This document shows positions 4,651 through 5,459 of a stretch of DNA of 5,459 bases, one piece after another. The notes under the pieces were generated by a model that searched no databases, had not been told where the DNA came from, and saw nothing but the letters and a program-made list of their open reading frames with translations. The DNA is from an uncultured Bacilli bacterium (GTDB lineage Bacteria; Bacillota_I; Bacilli_A; RF39; UBA660): NCBI GenBank assembly GCA_944333305.1, contig CALVKV010000087.1, positions 1-5,459 on the forward strand. The letters are read 5' to 3'. Each line of letters opens with the position of its first letter. The stretch's first letter is position 1. Both the position numbers and the translations under genes were made by a program.

Positions 4651-5382
4651 TTATTCATTTACTATCGTTATTCTTTTAAACTCATTTAACACATATTTTA
4701 ATAAATATATACAAAACAAATCTCCTACTAAAAATAAAATAATAGCTTTAATAGTTAGCTCATTTGTTATATCTTTTGCATTTCTTTCTATAAATCCATA
4801 ATCGGAATCTAATGATAGATATGCAGTTTCTACTTTTCTAGTTATATCTTTATAATGTATTTGCACAATATAATCATCCGGAAAGCCTTGGCTAATTTTA
4901 ATTACATATACATATTTATTTCCATCTATTTCTTTTTCTAGAAAATCTCTAACTTCAATATTTGATATTTCATTTATTTTTGAATTTACTTTTATCTCAT
5001 AATTATTAGTTAAAGAGAAAATTGTTACACCTTTGAGTATAAAACATATTGTTAATATAAGTAATGCTGTTATTGTTATAACTTGTTTTTTCTTTTCTCC
5101 TTTAAATTTGATATATTTTATTATTAATATAATGATTGAAATAATAAATATAATTAAATATGGAATAGCAATAATAACTACAATTAAAATTACAGGAATA
5201 AACATTTTTATCGTAATAGAGTAGAATATTTTGTATATAGATAAATCAGTTAATACTTCTAAAAAATCTATTTTATTCATTAAACTCATTGTTGTAAAAA
5301 TTATAATATACGACAATATAGTTATAGCTATTATTCCTAATATTTTTATTATAATATATATGATATTATCTAATTTCTTCAA
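4651..5382 (-). CDS. Four-helix membrane protein with extracytoplasmic domain, TTG start
   Basis: This protein has 243 residues. Membrane segments are at about 8-32, 59-89 (one unusually long hydrophobic stretch), 101-122 and 211-232. The basic loop 'KYIKFKGEKKK' (89-99) lies between the second and third and should be cytoplasmic. A soluble domain of about 85 residues (124-209) between the third and fourth helices would face outside. It carries 'VRDFLEKEIDGNKYVYVI' and 'DDYIVQIHYKDITRK'. The start is TTG at 5382, 10 nt after AAGGAG (5398-5393). The only ATG near the RBS (5392) is followed at once by TAA, and the first internal ATG would remove the first helix. Parts of the gene are extremely AT-rich. 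It is first in the co-directional cluster of small membrane-protein genes. No family is recognised, and there are no nucleotide-binding, protease or transporter motifs. Confidence 0.72.
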   Translation of the reverse strand: MKKLDNIIYIIIKILGIIAITILSYIIIFTTMSLMNKIDFLEVLTDLSIYKIFYSITIKMFIPVILIVVIIAIPYLIIFIISIIILIIKYIKFKGEKKKQVITITALLILTICFILKGVTIFSLTNNYEIKVNSKINEISNIEVRDFLEKEIDGNKYVYVIKISQGFPDDYIVQIHYKDITRKVETAYLSLDSDYGFIERNAKDITNELTIKAIILFLVGDLFCIYLLKYVLNEFKRITIVNE

Positions 5383-5415
5383 TCTTTTACATCTCCTTCT
5401 AATTTTAGTAATTTC

Positions 5416-5444
5416 AGAATATTTTATTAGTTACTAACTTTCAA
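5416..5444 (-). promoter_or_regulatory. Candidate sigma-A promoter for the membrane-protein cluster
   Basis: The minus strand has TTGAAA (5444-5439), a 17-bp spacer, then TATTCT (5421-5416, a 4/6 match to the -10). The spacer contains the perfect palindrome TTAGTAACTAA (5437-5427), which could be an operator or chance. Transcription would start near 5409, about 27 nt before the TTG start at 5382. In DNA this AT-rich such matches are common, so support is moderate. Confidence 0.4.
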
Positions 5445-5459
5445 TAATAGAAAATGTAA

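Noticed and set aside
5033..5437. Two plus-strand open frames (5033-5224 and 5231-5437)
   Set aside because: Both are Ile/Asn-rich shadows of the 4651-5382 membrane-protein gene and lack ribosome binding sites.
1..5459. CRISPR array, tRNA, rRNA, IS element or transposase
   Set aside because: No regularly spaced repeats, tRNA cloverleaf sequence, rRNA-like stretch or transposase motifs were seen. The A AAA AAG site occurs in a membrane-protein gene and not in an IS3-type pair.

Overview
The window is very AT-rich with strong AGGAGG-type ribosome binding sites, TGG-encoded tryptophan and ordinary stop codons. This points to a low-GC Gram-positive bacterium (Firmicutes, most likely a Clostridia-type or related gut/anaerobe lineage); the species cannot be named from the sequence. 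Every supportable gene lies on the minus strand, so transcription runs from high to low coordinates. Almost every product has at least one membrane segment.

Layout in the direction of transcription: (1) 5459-5383 holds a plausible sigma-A promoter and an RBS. (2) 5382-4651 encodes a four-helix membrane protein with an extracytoplasmic domain. (3) 4606-4049 encodes a single-pass anchored extracytoplasmic protein. (4) 3983-3533 holds a two-helix membrane protein whose reading frame is broken by one indel after the first helix. (5) 3480-3122 encodes a small multi-pass membrane protein whose start codon is out of frame with its body. The two frames meet exactly at an A AAA AAG run, the classic -1 slippery heptamer. 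(6) 3121-2966 is an intergenic region with a perfect 13-bp inverted repeat that includes a Fur-box-like match. (7) 2965-2081 encodes an ECF-type sigma factor with a C-terminal membrane extension. (8) 2064-832 encodes a membrane-anchored extracytoplasmic protein with a DUF4362-like and a DUF3221-like domain, 16 nt behind the sigma gene. (9) 768-1 holds a separate unit with its own extended -10 promoter: a membrane-anchored LURP-one-related (tubby-C-like) protein whose last codons and stop codon are built into its terminator hairpin.

The most coherent biological unit is the sigma factor with its downstream DUF4362/DUF3221 protein. The sigma factor appears to carry its own membrane domain, and its partner has almost no cytoplasmic part. 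If this is a signalling pair, regulation probably works across the membrane rather than through a classical cytoplasmic anti-sigma domain. The upstream small membrane-protein genes form an accessory-looking, co-directional cluster. It carries two frame disruptions and a 30-bp near-identical direct repeat around one gene, which suggests a region that recombines or decays, unless the indels are sequencing errors. Base composition also changes: the LURP-one-related gene is clearly richer in GC than everything upstream of it.
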